A DNA stretch of 64,000 bases from Novosphingobium ovatum (GCF_009909235.1 NZ_JAAAPO010000002.1:124001-188000); one strand, 5' to 3'. Shown: positions 1-10,010, numbered from the stretch's first letter. Notes: generated from the sequence alone by a model not told the origin. Program-made: numbers and translations.

Positions 1-496
1 GCGCGCTGGCCTGGCTGCCCGCGATCAGCCCGATACCCAGATCGCTGGCCACCTGCGCCGCATCATCCGGGCGCAGACTGCGCAAATCGGTCAGCGGCAG
101 GCCATCTGCGTCAAAGGGTTGGACGAACCATTCACCATGGCCGCCGGTGGTTGCGACCAGTACGCGGCCATCATCGGATTGTGCCCGCGCCATCGCCGCG
201 ATCAGCCCCAGCGTGGGATAGCCAGCCACGGGCACGTCCCACGCCACGCCCAGCGCGCGCGCCGCCGCCAGCCCGATCCGCACGCCGGTAAAGCTGCCCG
301 GCCCCAGACCCACCGCGATCCGCCCCGCGCGTCCCGCATCAGGCAGAGCGGCGATCATCGGCACCAGCGCTTCGGCGTGGCCGCGGCCCAATTGGCGGAA
401 TTCCCCGGCCAACAGCGCGCCATCGACCGATAGCGCGACCGAACAGGCCTCGGTCGTGCATTCGATGGTCAGCACCCGGTCAGACGGCGCGCTCAT
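1..496 (-). CDS. tsaB: TsaB, tRNA threonylcarbamoyladenosine biosynthesis protein (3' end outside window)
   Basis: TsaB partners TsaD and TsaE in making t6A37 on ANN-decoding tRNAs. Reading the complement from the ATG at 496, the protein opens MSAPSDRVLTIECTTEACSV. It continues with the ASKHA-fold features of the TsaB/YeaZ family: GLGPGSFTGVRIG near residue 70, then ARALGVAWDVPVAGYPTL. About 165 codons are present and the frame runs off the left edge, so the C-terminal part is missing. nfuA lies upstream on the same strand after a gap of about 110 bases. The family assignment is from motif recognition. Confidence 0.9.
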   Translation of the reverse strand, partial: MSAPSDRVLTIECTTEACSVALSVDGALLAGEFRQLGRGHAEALVPMIAALPDAGRAGRIAVGLGPGSFTGVRIGLAAARALGVAWDVPVAGYPTLGLIAAMARAQSDDGRVLVATTGGHGEWFVQPFDADGLPLTDLRSLRPDDAAQVASDLGIGLIAGSQASA

Positions 497-609
497 GCGG
501 CGGCCGCCAATGGAGGGGAAGGGAGCAAGGCGGGGGATGTGTGCATCGGGAAGAACGGTGTGGGGCGACTGTCTATGTTATCGGGAATAGTGTGATGGCG
601 CTTGCCATT

Positions 610-1197
610 TCAGGCGGCGCGCACCTCGACGACTTCGGGAACGTAATATTTGATCAGGCTTTCGATGCCGTTCTTCAGCGTGGCCGAAGACGACGGACAG
701 CCCGAACAGGCGCCCTGCATCTGCAGATAGACAATGCCTTCGCGATAGCCGCGATAGGCCACATCGCCGCCGTCATTGGCAACGGCCGGGCGGATGCGCG
801 TTTCGATCAGGTCCAGGATCTGGTCGACGATGTCGGCATCGGCCGGGTCATGGCCGATGCCCGCGCTGTCCGATTCGCTGTCGGCGGGGACGCTGATGCC
901 TGCCGCGCTGCCGGGGGCGAACAGCGGGGCTTCGGCGATGAAATGGTCCAGCAGCATGGCGACCACCTGCGGCTTGAGCTGGCCCCAATCGCTGCCGGGG
1001 CCGGCCGTTACCGAAATGAAATCGCGGCCAAAAAAGACGCCCGTGACATCGCCTAGCGAAAACAGCGCATTTGCCAGCGGCGAGGCCTGCGCGGCCTCGT
1101 CATCGGTGAAGTCGCGCGTGCCATCGGCCATCACGATGCGGCCGGGCAGGAATTTCAATGTTGCGGGATTGGGGGTGGTTTCGGTTTCTATGAACAT
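610..1197 (-). CDS. nfuA: NfuA/NifU-like iron-sulfur cluster scaffold
   Basis: Cytoplasmic carrier that assembles and hands on Fe-S clusters. The 195-residue product has the two parts expected for the family. The N-terminal Nfu domain begins MFIETETTPNP and includes LKFLPG. The C-terminal NifU domain (about 122-195) carries the cluster-binding CSGC (Cys164, Cys167) within GACSGCPSS. The chosen ATG at 1197 gives the conserved family N-terminus. An in-frame ATG at 1209, adding MAVS, has a better-placed GGA upstream and is a real alternative. The gene precedes tsaB on the same strand and diverges from the M16 protease gene. Confidence 0.93.
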   Translation of the reverse strand: MFIETETTPNPATLKFLPGRIVMADGTRDFTDDEAAQASPLANALFSLGDVTGVFFGRDFISVTAGPGSDWGQLKPQVVAMLLDHFIAEAPLFAPGSAAGISVPADSESDSAGIGHDPADADIVDQILDLIETRIRPAVANDGGDVAYRGYREGIVYLQMQGACSGCPSSSATLKNGIESLIKYYVPEVVEVRAA

Positions 1198-1353
1198 ACT
1201 TACCGCCATGTATATTCCGTGTCTGCTGGTCAAGTGGCTTGCGGTGACTTGTCGGGCAATTGTGGGCGAACTGGCGAACCACCGCATCAGATCGCTCCGG
1301 TTGGGCCGGTTGTTCACTGGCCTTTAATGTGATCGCCTTCTATACCTTGGGCC

Positions 1354-4296
1354 ATGAACCGTTTTGTGCGCGTGCTTCGCCTTCCCGCCCTTGCCCTGAT
1401 CATGGCTGTGCCGATGCTGGTGGTGGGGGCCGCGCCTGCCCCCGCAAGGCAAAGCGGCACTGCCGCCAGCCTGCCGCCCAGCGCCCTGCCGCCCCTGCCG
1501 CCGCAGACCGATCCGTGGCTGTATCGCGGCAGTGATGTACCGCATGACCGCGACTGGACCTTTGGCACGCTGCCCAATGGCTTGCGCTGGGCGGTGCGCA
1601 ACAATCAGGTGCCGCCGGGGCAGGTGTCGATCCGCATCCGCATCGATGCGGGCGCAATGCACGAGCGCAAGGGCGAGGAAGGCTTTGCCCATTTGCTGGA
1701 GCATCTGGTGTTTCGTCAGTCGAAATATCTGGGCCAGGCGCAGGCGATCCCGACATGGCAGCGGCTGGGCGCGACATTCGGCAGCGACACCAATGCCGAG
1801 ACGACGCCCACCCAGACGGTGTTCAAGATCGACCTGCCCGACGCCACGCCCCAGACGTTGGACGAGAGTTTCCAGCTGTTGTCGGGGATGATGATCGCCC
1901 CCGTCCTGTCCGAGGCCAACATCCGCGCCGAGGCGCCGATCGTGCTGGCTGAAAAGCGCGAGCGCGGCGGCGCGGCCGAGCGGGTGGTCGACGGGACGCG
2001 CTGGCTGATGGCGGCCGGGCAGCCGTTGGCCGACCACGCCACCATCGGCAGCGTGGAAAGCATTACCGGCGCGCATGAGGCCAGCGTCAATGGCTTTCAC
2101 CAGCGCTGGTATCGGCCTGAAAACGCGGTGATTGTGGTGTCGGGCGATGCCGATCCGCGGCTGATGGCGGCCTTGATCCAGAAATGGTTTGGCGATTGGC
2201 CAGCGGTGGGGGCGCATACGCCCGCGCCTGACTTTGGCGCGCCCGTCACGCCGCCGGGGGGCGATCCGGCATGGCCCTTTGCCGGGGCGCGGGTGCTGGT
2301 TGAACCCACCCAATCGCGCAAGTTCATCTTTGGCGTGGTGCGCCCGTGGAAGGAAAAGCTGGACACCATCGTCTATAATCAGGGCCTGATGCTGGACATG
2401 CTGGCGCAGTTGGTGATTAACCGCAGGCTGGAGGCCAAGGCGCGCGCCGGGGGCAGTTTCCTGTCGGCCACGGTCGATCAGCAAAGCGAGAGCCGGTCGG
2501 TCGAGGGCACGTTTGTCCTGATCGCGCCGATGGATGGCGATTGGAAAAAGGCGCTGCACGATGTGCGCAGCGTCATTGCCGAGGCGCTGGACCGTCCCCC
2601 CACGACCGAGGAAGTCGCGCGCGAGGTGGCCGAAATCAACGTCATCTTTGAATCGCAGGTGCAGCAGCGCGCCTTGCTGCCCGGCGCGCGGGTGGCCGAT
2701 GATCTGATTCAGGCGGTGGATATTCATGAAACGGTGGCCTCGCCCACGGCGGTGCTGGACATCTTCCGCCGCTCGGTGCCGCAGTTCACGCCCGCCGCCG
2801 TTCACGCCCATGCCAAGGCGCTGTTTACCGGCAAGGCGGTGCGCGCATTGTATATCACTCCGCAGGCTGGTGAGGCCGACGAGGCATCTTTGCGCGCCGC
2901 CATGCAGGAACGCGTCGCCGCCGACGCCCAGTCGCATGTTGCCGCACAGACGCTGAAATTCGCTGATCTGCCCGCGCTGGGCCAGCCCGGCCCCATGCCG
3001 CAGGTGGAACGCACCGGCTTGCTGGGGATCGAGCAGATGGATCTGGGCAATGGCGTGGCCGCGCAGATCTGGCCCACCCGCGATGATCCGGGCCGCGTCA
3101 CGGTCAAGGTCCGCTTTGGCGCGGGCTATCGCGCGTTTACCCCGGCCACTGCGCCCTATGCGCAATTGGGCGACATGGCGCTGGTGCCTTCGGGCTTTGG
3201 CGTGGTGGGGCAGAACGACATCGACCGTCTGATGTCGGGCCGCAAGATGGGCTATGATTTCCGTATCGAGGACGGTTACTTCCAGTTCAGCGCCGATACG
3301 CGCGACGAGGATCTGGCCGATCAGCTGTACCTGTTCGCGGCCAAGCTGGCCCAGCCGCGCTGGGATGCCTCGCCCGTGGCGCGGGCCAAGGCGGCGGCCG
3401 TGGCGCAATATACCGGTTATGATGCCAGCCCCGGCGGCGTGCTGGCGCGCGATCTGCGCAGCCTGCAACGCGGTGGCGATCAGCGCTTTGCCCCGCCATC
3501 GCCCTCGCAGTTGCAGGCCACCAGCCTGGACGGCTTCCGCCAGGTGTGGGGACCGCTTCTGGCCAGTGGCCCGGTAGAGGTGCAGATCTTTGGCGACTTC
3601 GACCGGGCCAAGGGGATCGAGGCCTTGCGCCGCACATTTGGCGCGTTGCCACCGCGTGGGCCATTGGCGCCCGATGTGTTGGCCCGCGATGTGACGCTGG
3701 CCGCGCCGTCGGACACGCCGGTTGTGTTGCACCACAAGGGGGATGCCAATCAGGCCGCCGCCGTGATCAGCTGGCCCACCGGGGCCGGGGTGGCCAATAT
3801 CACCGAATCGCGCCAGTTGGAGGTGCTTTCGCAGGTGTTCGCCAACCGCTTGATGGAGGCGCTGCGCGAAAAGGCCGGGGCCAGCTATGCGCCGCAGGTG
3901 GCGTCGGACTGGCCGCTGGACCTGCCATCGGGGGGCACGATCACCGCGCTGGCCCAGTTGCAGCCCGACATGGTGCCGCAATTCTTTGCCACTGCCGACA
4001 AGATCGCCCGCGATCTGGCCGCGCAACCACTGGGGCCGGACGAGATGGCCCGCGTGATGGAGCCGCTGCGCCAACAGATCAGCCGTGCCAGCAGCAGCAC
4101 CGCCTTCTTCATGTCGCAGATCGAGGGGGCAACGCAGGAACGCGCCCGCTATGCCAAGCTGCGCAGCCTCTATCCCGACTATACGCAGGTGAGTCCGCAG
4201 GTGCTGCAACAATTGGCGCAGCGCTATCTGGTGGCGGGCCGGGCGTGGCGTCTGGCGGTGTTGCCGCAGGGCGGGGCGACGCCGGTGGGGCGTTGA
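1354..4296 (+). CDS. M16 family zinc metallopeptidase, exported
   Basis: Peptidase of the pitrilysin/insulinase family, probably periplasmic. The 980 residues start with a basic, hydrophobic segment ending at an Ala-rich site (about 1-32), which looks like a signal peptide. The inverted zinc motif HLLEH (His113, Glu116, His117) lies in the first M16 domain. The length matches fused two-lobe M16 proteins, with a second catalytically silent half after about residue 530. A CTATAC sequence sits 9 bases before the ATG but I see no matching -35. The substrate cannot be told from sequence. The strand opposite is open for most of this length, but only as a codon-bias shadow. Confidence 0.93.
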   Translation: MNRFVRVLRLPALALIMAVPMLVVGAAPAPARQSGTAASLPPSALPPLPPQTDPWLYRGSDVPHDRDWTFGTLPNGLRWAVRNNQVPPGQVSIRIRIDAGAMHERKGEEGFAHLLEHLVFRQSKYLGQAQAIPTWQRLGATFGSDTNAETTPTQTVFKIDLPDATPQTLDESFQLLSGMMIAPVLSEANIRAEAPIVLAEKRERGGAAERVVDGTRWLMAAGQPLADHATIGSVESITGAHEASVNGFHQRWYRPENAVIVVSGDADPRLMAALIQKWFGDWPAVGAHTPAPDFGAPVTPPGGDPAWPFAGARVLVEPTQSRKFIFGVVRPWKEKLDTIVYNQGLMLDMLAQLVINRRLEAKARAGGSFLSATVDQQSESRSVEGTFVLIAPMDGDWKKALHDVRSVIAEALDRPPTTEEVAREVAEINVIFESQVQQRALLPGARVADDLIQAVDIHETVASPTAVLDIFRRSVPQFTPAAVHAHAKALFTGKAVRALYITPQAGEADEASLRAAMQERVAADAQSHVAAQTLKFADLPALGQPGPMPQVERTGLLGIEQMDLGNGVAAQIWPTRDDPGRVTVKVRFGAGYRAFTPATAPYAQLGDMALVPSGFGVVGQNDIDRLMSGRKMGYDFRIEDGYFQFSADTRDEDLADQLYLFAAKLAQPRWDASPVARAKAAAVAQYTGYDASPGGVLARDLRSLQRGGDQRFAPPSPSQLQATSLDGFRQVWGPLLASGPVEVQIFGDFDRAKGIEALRRTFGALPPRGPLAPDVLARDVTLAAPSDTPVVLHHKGDANQAAAVISWPTGAGVANITESRQLEVLSQVFANRLMEALREKAGASYAPQVASDWPLDLPSGGTITALAQLQPDMVPQFFATADKIARDLAAQPLGPDEMARVMEPLRQQISRASSSTAFFMSQIEGATQERARYAKLRSLYPDYTQVSPQVLQQLAQRYLVAGRAWRLAVLPQGGATPVGR

Positions 4297-4314
4297 TCCG
4301 CGCCATAAGGGCAG

Positions 4315-4343
4315 GGGGCAGGTGGCAACATCGGCCCCTTTTG
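4315..4343 (+). terminator. Possible terminator after M16 protease gene
   Basis: GGGGC (4315-4319) pairs with GCCCC (4334-4338) around a 14-base loop, followed by a short T-run. The stem is short and the loop large, so this is a weak call. Confidence 0.35.
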
Positions 4344-4418
4344 CCGCTGAGGGCGCGCCATTGGCCCTGTTTCAGCGCAAAATCGTCATTTGCGGTCAGG
4401 CTGATCGTAAACGGATGC

Positions 4419-4446
4419 TTTGCTAATCGGTCTGGCGCAGCTATGG
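4419..4446 (+). promoter_or_regulatory. Promoter-like TTTGCT-N16-CTATGG upstream of DAHP synthase
   Basis: The hexamers are separated by exactly 16 bases. The same spacing and nearly the same hexamers occur before the tRNA-Ala pair, rpsA, rpsF and purB in this window. They resemble the alphaproteobacterial housekeeping consensus (CTTGAC, CTATAT). Predicted from sequence only. Confidence 0.45.
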
Positions 4447-4523
4447 CCGTGCCCCGCCCGAAGCCCGGGGAATCACGCAGGTAATCACCTGCGCCCCATA
4501 CGCATATCGGGATAATGTGGTTG

Positions 4524-4539
4524 TGTACGGGACGGTACA
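4524..4539. promoter_or_regulatory. Inverted repeat in DAHP synthase leader (possible operator)
   Basis: TGTAC and GTACA arms with a 6-base centre form a perfect dyad about 95 bases before the start codon. It could be a repressor site or an RNA hairpin. Its total length (16) is shorter than the 18-bp TyrR box, so I do not assign a regulator. Confidence 0.35.
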
Positions 4540-4634
4540 TGAAAAGGCAAGCCCTTTCATCCGCCCCTATGCCGCCGCCAAACACAAGCAGGTGGCCCAA
4601 ACCCACCCGCATACGGACGAAGTGAGGAACGAAA

Positions 4635-6005
4635 GTGGCAAGCAACTGGACTCCCGGTAGCTGGAAGAATTCGCAAGCGTATGAAGCCCGGCACCTGCCG
4701 CGCTATGAGGACGCAGCGGCTCTGTCGCGCGTCGAGGAGACGCTGGCCACGTTTCCCCCCTTGGTTTTTGCGGGCGAAGTGCGTCAGCTAAAGGCCGATC
4801 TGGCCAAGGTGGCCGGTGGTCGCGGTTTCCTGCTGCAGGGCGGTGACTGCGCCGAAACCTTTGCCGATCTGACCGCCAACAACATTCGCGACAGCTTCCG
4901 CGTGATGCTGCAAATGGCCGTCGTGCTGACCTATGCCAGCAAGCAGCCGGTGGTGAAGGTGGGCCGCATGGCGGGCCAGTTCGCCAAGCCGCGCTCGTCA
5001 GATGTCGAGACGATCGATGGCGTGACGCTGCCCAGCTATTTCGGCGATATTGTCAATGACATCGCCTTCACGCCCGAATCGCGCCGCAACGATCCTGATC
5101 GCATGCTGCGCGGCTACAGCCTGTCGGCCGCGACGCTCAACCTGATCCGTGCGTTCTCCACCGGCGGCTATGCCAATCTGCGTCAGGTGCACAAATGGAC
5201 GCTGGAGCACATCAACGACAGCCCGTGGGCCGCGCGTTTTGCCGAAACGGCCGACCGCATCTCCGAGGCGCTGGACTTCATGGCGGCCTGTGGCATCGAC
5301 CCGGAAACCGTGCCCCAGTTCGAAGGCACCAGCTTCTATACCAGCCACGAGGCGCTGTTGCTGCCTTATGAGGAGGCGCTGACCCGTCAGGATTCGCTGA
5401 CCGGCGACTGGTATGATTGCTCGGCGCATATGCTGTGGATTGGTGACCGCACGCGCTTTGAAAACTCGGCCCATGTCGAGTTCCTGCGCGGCGTGGGCAA
5501 CCCCATCGGCATCAAGTGCGGCCCCAGCCTCAAGCCGGACGCGCTGCTGGGCATGCTGGACCTGCTGGACCCCACGCATGAGGCGGGCCGCATCACGCTG
5601 ATCGCGCGCTTTGGCCATGACAAGGTGGTCGACGGTCTGGCCCCACTGGTCGAGGCGGTGAAGGCCAGCGGCCATCAGGTGGTGTGGAGCTGTGACCCGA
5701 TGCACGGCAATGTGATCAAGACCGAGAGCGGGTTGAAGACCCGTCCGTTCGAACGCATCCGCGCCGAGATCGAGGGCTTCTTTGGCGTCCACCGCGCATT
5801 GGGCACGCATGCGGGCGGCATCCATCTGGAGATGACCGGCCGTAACGTCACCGAATGCACCGGCGGCGGCATCGACATCACCGACGAAGGTCTGGCCGAA
5901 TGCTATGCCACCAATTGCGACCCGCGCCTGAACGCGGCGCAGTCGATCGAGCTGGCGTTTGAAATTGCCGACATGATCAATCTGGAAGCCTCGGCCAAGG
6001 GCTGA
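4635..6005 (+). CDS. Class II 3-deoxy-7-phosphoheptulonate (DAHP) synthase
   Basis: Condenses phosphoenolpyruvate with erythrose 4-phosphate, the first step of the shikimate pathway. The 456 residues match the plant/Mycobacterium-type (class II) family in length. Recognisable features are WTPGSW near the N-terminus, [39 protein letters not shown], and the C-terminal [15 protein letters not shown] with a metal-binding His and Glu. The start is a GTG preceded by GAGGAA at a normal distance; no ATG fits the conserved N-terminus. A leader with inverted repeats and a promoter-like element precede it. aroA lies 40 kb away. Confidence 0.96.
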   Translation: MASNWTPGSWKNSQAYEARHLPRYEDAAALSRVEETLATFPPLVFAGEVRQLKADLAKVAGGRGFLLQGGDCAETFADLTANNIRDSFRVMLQMAVVLTYASKQPVVKVGRMAGQFAKPRSSDVETIDGVTLPSYFGDIVNDIAFTPESRRNDPDRMLRGYSLSAATLNLIRAFSTGGYANLRQVHKWTLEHINDSPWAARFAETADRISEALDFMAACGIDPETVPQFEGTSFYTSHEALLLPYEEALTRQDSLTGDWYDCSAHMLWIGDRTRFENSAHVEFLRGVGNPIGIKCGPSLKPDALLGMLDLLDPTHEAGRITLIARFGHDKVVDGLAPLVEAVKASGHQVVWSCDPMHGNVIKTESGLKTRPFERIRAEIEGFFGVHRALGTHAGGIHLEMTGRNVTECTGGGIDITDEGLAECYATNCDPRLNAAQSIELAFEIADMINLEASAKG

Positions 6006-6029
6006 GCCCTTTCGCCGCTGCGACACAGC

Positions 6030-6060
6030 AAAGGGCGGTCCCATCCGGGGCCGCCCTTTT
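6030..6060 (+). terminator. Rho-independent terminator after DAHP synthase gene
   Basis: AAAGGGCGG and CCGCCCTTT form a stem around a short loop with a terminal T-run. It lies 25 bases after the stop codon and directly before the convergent quinone oxidoreductase gene, which it may also serve. Confidence 0.8.
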
Positions 6061-6071
6061 GGCATGCGGGC

Positions 6072-7049
6072 TCAGACCCGCAACAGTGTTGAACCCGTGG
6101 TGGCGCGCGCCTCCAGCGCGGTGTGGGCGGCGGCGGCTTGCGCCAGTGGCCACGTCTGGCCAATCGTCACCCGCAGTTTGCCGGTCAACAGCATGTCCCA
6201 CAGCCGGGCGATGCCCGCTGCGCGTTCCTCGGGCGTGACGTAATAGTCGAACAGGCGGGGGCGGGTGACGAACAGCGATCCCGCGCCCGCCAGTTGCGTC
6301 AGCGCGACACCCGTTACCGGCCCGCTGGCATTGCCAAAGCTGACGATCGTGCCGCGCCGCGCCATCGCCCCCAGCGAGATCGGCCAACTGGACGCGCCAA
6401 CCCCGTCATAGCTGATGGCAACGCCGGTGCCGCCGGTGGCGGCGCGGATCTGTTCCACCGCGTCGGGGGCATCGGCCAACACTACCACTTGCGCCCCACA
6501 GGCGCGGGCGATCTCGGCCTTGGGCGCGCTGCCGACGGTGGCGATCACCCGCGCGCCAATCGCGGTCAGCCATTGCACCAGCAATTGCCCCACGCCGCCC
6601 GCCGCCGCATGGACCAGCACCCAGTCACCGGGGGCGGCCCGCGCCGCGCGCTCGGCCAGAAATTCGGTGGTGCAGCCCTTGAGCATGACCGCCGCCGCCG
6701 TTTCATGGGCAATGCCATCGGGCAAACGGAACAATTCACGCGCCGGCACAATCCGCGCCGTGGCATAGGCGCCCAGTGTCGGGCCAAAGGTGGCAACGCG
6801 GTCGCCGGGAACGAAATCGGTGACGTCCGGCCCTACGGCTTCCACCACGCCCGAGGCTTCGCTGCCCAGACCGCAGGGCAGGGCAACCGGATAGAGGCCC
6901 GAGCGGTAATAGGTGTCGATGAAGTTCAACCCCACCGCCACATTGCGCATCAGCACTTCGCCCGGACCGGGGGCGGGCAGGGTGACGTCCTGCCAGGCGA
7001 TGACATCGGGGCCGCCGTGGCGGGTGAACATGGCCGTGGTGGCGCGCAT
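6072..7049 (-). CDS. NADPH:quinone oxidoreductase, zinc-independent MDR family
   Basis: Medium-chain dehydrogenase/reductase of the quinone oxidoreductase (QOR) type, likely reducing quinones with NADPH in the cytoplasm. The 325 residues show GLNFIDTYYRSGLYP near residues 40-54, GSEASGVVEAVG, and the nucleotide-binding AAAGGVGQ (148-155). The structural-zinc cysteine cluster of alcohol dehydrogenases is absent. The start at 7049 is chosen because AGGAG lies 6 bases upstream; an ATG six codons earlier lacks a site. Physiological substrate unknown. Confidence 0.9.
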   Translation of the reverse strand: MRATTAMFTRHGGPDVIAWQDVTLPAPGPGEVLMRNVAVGLNFIDTYYRSGLYPVALPCGLGSEASGVVEAVGPDVTDFVPGDRVATFGPTLGAYATARIVPARELFRLPDGIAHETAAAVMLKGCTTEFLAERAARAAPGDWVLVHAAAGGVGQLLVQWLTAIGARVIATVGSAPKAEIARACGAQVVVLADAPDAVEQIRAATGGTGVAISYDGVGASSWPISLGAMARRGTIVSFGNASGPVTGVALTQLAGAGSLFVTRPRLFDYYVTPEERAAGIARLWDMLLTGKLRVTIGQTWPLAQAAAAHTALEARATTGSTLLRV

Positions 7050-7112
7050 CGTGGTCTCCTGTGGCATATGCCTGTCGGGCGATGCCGCAGCCCGGCGCCA
7101 GAGGCAAGCCGA

Positions 7113-8156
7113 TCAGTCGTCCAGCGCCACCACCCGCCCTTCGCGGGCCGAGGTAAAGGCGGCCTCGATCACTTGGCAAACGGCCAGCATTTCGGCAGGG
7201 GAGCAGGGCAGGGGGCCACCGTTCAACGCCCCCGCGACCAAGGCATAGAACCGCTCTTGCGATCCCATGGGGGCCGGGATCTGCGCCGTTGCACCTTCGC
7301 CATCGTGCCAGATCAGCGGATCACCATCCACCGCCCAACCAGCGTCACCGGGGCGCAGGCCAGCCACCAGCATGTCTTCCTGAGGGTCCAGCGCCGATTT
7401 TACCACTGCGCCCATCGTGCCATAGACGGCAAAGCGCGGATGGCCGCCCATCGGGCCATTGGGGGCGTTCAAACTGGCCTGCAAAACCACGCGCATGTCG
7501 GGGTAGCGCAGCACCACATGGGCAAAATCATCCGCCCGCCCGCCATGGCGCAGCGCCGCGATATCGGCCGACACCGCATCGGGCCGCCCGAACAGCACCA
7601 GCGCCTGATCCACCAGATGCGGCCCCAGATCATACCACACGCCTGATCCGGGGGCGCCATCTTCGCGCCAGCGGTCGCGGACGGTGGGGCGGAACCGGTC
7701 GAAATGCGATTCGAAATGCGTCACCCGCCCGATCTGCCCGCTGGCGATGGCATCGCGCACCGCCAGAAAGCAGGTGTCCCACCGCCGGTTGTGAAAGGTG
7801 ATGAGATGCCGCCCGCAAGCCTTTGCCAGATCGACCAGTTCCACCGCCTGCGCGTGGGTCAGGGCCATGGGCTTGTCCACCACCACATGCTTGCCCGCGC
7901 GCAGGGCGCGGGCCGCGACATCGGCGTGGCTGGCGGTGGGGGTGGCGATCACCACCAGTTGCGTGGCCGGATCGGCCAGCGCGGCGTCCACATCGGGCTG
8001 TGCGCGGATCGCCGGGTCCAGCGCTGCGATCTCGTCCACCCGGCTGGAGACGATGGTGGTCAGCGCCAGCCCGGCGCAAGCCCGGATCAGCGGCGCGTGA
8101 AACACCCGCCCCGCCATGCCATAGCCGATCAGCGTTGTGGGGATGGGGGCGGTCAT
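7113..8156 (-). CDS. Gfo/Idh/MocA family NAD(P)-dependent oxidoreductase
   Basis: A 347-residue Rossmann-fold oxidoreductase, probably acting on a sugar or cyclitol derivative. The N-terminal dinucleotide motif GYGMAG is at 11-16. ATPTASHADVA follows the fourth strand, and the family's catalytic lysine lies in DKP (94-96). The C-terminal half has the usual alpha/beta domain with GSGVWYDLGPHLVDQAL. ATG at 8156 has GGAGA upstream. The gene follows the quinone reductase on the same strand but the gap of about 60 bases does not prove an operon. Substrate not predictable. Confidence 0.88.
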   Translation of the reverse strand: MTAPIPTTLIGYGMAGRVFHAPLIRACAGLALTTIVSSRVDEIAALDPAIRAQPDVDAALADPATQLVVIATPTASHADVAARALRAGKHVVVDKPMALTHAQAVELVDLAKACGRHLITFHNRRWDTCFLAVRDAIASGQIGRVTHFESHFDRFRPTVRDRWREDGAPGSGVWYDLGPHLVDQALVLFGRPDAVSADIAALRHGGRADDFAHVVLRYPDMRVVLQASLNAPNGPMGGHPRFAVYGTMGAVVKSALDPQEDMLVAGLRPGDAGWAVDGDPLIWHDGEGATAQIPAPMGSQERFYALVAGALNGGPLPCSPAEMLAVCQVIEAAFTSAREGRVVALDD

Positions 8157-8354
8157 GGGGTGTCTCCGGCAAGGGGGTGTGGGCATGGCTGTATCGCGCG
8201 GGCCCGCCTCTGCCAAACCCCATACGTAGGCTTTGCGCAATCCGCCTGTCGGGCACAGATCGGGGCTGGCCGGGGCAAGGGCTTCATGCTTTTCTACACT
8301 GGGCGCCAAGCGGCGGGGGCATGCATGCCATCCCGCCACAACAGAGAGGATCAC

Positions 8355-9968
8355 ATGGGCACGGGGATGCAGGATTGGCCGCTGCGGATTGGCACGATCA
8401 TTGACCATGCCGAACGGCAGCACGCCACGCGCGAAATCGTCAGCCGCAGTTGCGAAGGGCCGATCACCCGCACCACCTATGCGCAGGTGGCGCAGCGGTC
8501 GCGGCGGTTGGCGGGCGCGTTGATCGCCATGGGCATTCAGCCGGGCGACCGCGTGGCAACGCTGGCATGGAACAACGCCCGCCATCTGGAGTGCTGGTAT
8601 GGCATTTCGGGCGCGGGGGCGGTGTGCCACACGGTCAATCCGCGCCTGTACGAGGAGCAGATCGCCTTTATCATCAATGATGCCGACGATCAGGTGATCT
8701 TTGCCGACCTGACCTTTGTGGCCTTGCTGGAAAAGGTGGCGGATCGTTGTCTGGCCGGGCGCAAGCTGGTGCTGTTGACCGACCGCGCGCATATGCCCAC
8801 CGACACCACGCTGGACCTGATCTGTTACGAGGAACTGCTGGAAAGCGGCGACCCCGCGACATCATGGGTTGAGGTGGACGAGAACGCGCCCGCCGGGCTG
8901 TGCTATACCTCTGGCACCACCGGCGCGCCCAAGGGGGTGGTCTATACCCACCGGTCGAACATCCTGCATGCGCTGATGATGCATGGCGGCAATGCGCTGG
9001 CCCTGACCGAGCGCAGCGTGGTGATGCCGGTGGTGCCGATGTGCCATGCCAATGCCTGGACGCTGGCCTTTTCCGCGCCGATGACCGGGGCAAAGCTGGT
9101 GCTGCCGGGGCCAAAGATGGATGGCGGTTCGCTGGTCGAACTGATCCATGGCGAGGGCGTCACCATGTCGGCGGGTGTGCCCACGGTGTGGATCGATGTG
9201 GCCGCCCGGCTGAAGGAAAGCGGGCGCGGCACGTTGCGCCGGGTGATCACCGCTGGTTCGGCCTGTCCGCGCTGGATGATGGGGGCGTTCGATGATCTGG
9301 GGGTGGAACTGGTCCACGCCTGGGGCATGACCGAACTCTCGCCGCTGGGCAGCTTTGCCCCCTTGCGCGCCGAAATGGACGATTGGGACGACGAGGCCAA
9401 GCTGAACCAGAGGCTGAAGCAGGGCGCGGCGCCGTATGGTGTCGATCTGCGGCTGGTGGATGATGCGGGCACTGAGCTGCCGCGCGATGGCGTGACGGGT
9501 GGGCGGTTGCAGGCGCGCGGGCCGGCCGTGGTCAGCGAATATTTCAAGGGCGCCGGCGGTAAGGTGCTGGACGATGAGGGCTGGTTCAACACCGGCGACA
9601 TTGCCACCATCGACGCCCACGGCTTTGTCCAGATCACCGACCGCACCAAGGACGTGATCAAGTCGGGCGGCGAATGGATCAGCTCGATCGAATTGGAGAA
9701 CGAGGCGTCCAGCCATCCCGCCATCCGCGAGGCCGCCGCCATTGGCCTGCCACATGACCGTTGGGGCGAACGCCCGATGCTGGTTTGCGTCCGGCGCGAA
9801 GGCGCCCATGTCGAGGCGCATGAAGTGCTGGAATGGCTGCGCGACAAGGTGGCCAAATGGTGGCTGCCCGATGCCATCGTCTTTGCCGATGACCTGCCGC
9901 ACACCGCCACGGGCAAGCTGGACAAGGTGACGCTGCGCAAGCGCTACGAGGGCTTTACCCTGTCGTGA
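8355..9968 (+). CDS. Fatty-acyl-CoA synthetase (AMP-binding ligase)
   Basis: Activates a carboxylic acid, most likely a medium or long fatty acid, to its CoA thioester through an acyl-adenylate. The 537 residues carry the adenylate-forming P-loop [11 protein letters not shown] (184-194), AWGMTELSP, the hinge region [16 protein letters not shown] and the C-terminal catalytic Lys in TGKLDK. This pattern is closest to the FadK/AlkK-like long-chain ligases. AGAGAGGA precedes the ATG. A terminator hairpin follows. The nearby CoA-ester lyase could share a pathway, but that is inference. Confidence 0.9.
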   Translation: MGTGMQDWPLRIGTIIDHAERQHATREIVSRSCEGPITRTTYAQVAQRSRRLAGALIAMGIQPGDRVATLAWNNARHLECWYGISGAGAVCHTVNPRLYEEQIAFIINDADDQVIFADLTFVALLEKVADRCLAGRKLVLLTDRAHMPTDTTLDLICYEELLESGDPATSWVEVDENAPAGLCYTSGTTGAPKGVVYTHRSNILHALMMHGGNALALTERSVVMPVVPMCHANAWTLAFSAPMTGAKLVLPGPKMDGGSLVELIHGEGVTMSAGVPTVWIDVAARLKESGRGTLRRVITAGSACPRWMMGAFDDLGVELVHAWGMTELSPLGSFAPLRAEMDDWDDEAKLNQRLKQGAAPYGVDLRLVDDAGTELPRDGVTGGRLQARGPAVVSEYFKGAGGKVLDDEGWFNTGDIATIDAHGFVQITDRTKDVIKSGGEWISSIELENEASSHPAIREAAAIGLPHDRWGERPMLVCVRREGAHVEAHEVLEWLRDKVAKWWLPDAIVFADDLPHTATGKLDKVTLRKRYEGFTLS

Positions 9969-9976
9969 TCAGAGGC

Positions 9977-10003
9977 GGGGCGGCGCAAGGGCCGCCCCCT
10001 TTT
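9977..10003 (+). terminator. Terminator after acyl-CoA synthetase gene
   Basis: GGGGCGGC pairs with GCCGCCCC around GCAAGG and is followed by CTTTT. It sits between two convergent genes, so it may work in both directions. Confidence 0.7.
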
Positions 10004-10010
10004 GCCGCGT

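Larger units (their letters stand above)
4297..4634. other. Intergenic leader before DAHP synthase gene
   Basis: A 338-base stretch without a gene. It holds a weak GC hairpin with a T-run just after the protease gene (4315-4343) and a promoter-like TTTGCT-N16-CTATGG (4419-4446). Two inverted repeats follow in the likely leader: GCAGGT-aatc-ACCTGC (4477-4492) and TGTAC-N6-GTACA (4524-4539). A GATAAT at 4511 has no convincing -35 partner. Transcription from the promoter would give a leader of about 180 bases. Confidence 0.6.

Noticed and set aside
1340-1345. CTATAC as a promoter -10 for the M16 protease gene
   Set aside because: No -35 at 16-18 bases, and it would place transcription start at the ATG itself.
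1324-4212. Open frame of about 960 codons antisense to the M16 protease gene
   Set aside because: The plus-strand frame has a signal peptide and HxxEH. The antisense translation is His/Arg/Gln-rich with no domain, a codon-bias effect in GC-rich DNA.
4524-4539. TyrR box before the DAHP synthase gene
   Set aside because: The dyad TGTAC-N6-GTACA is two bases shorter than the TyrR consensus and TyrR is not expected here; kept only as an unassigned inverted repeat.
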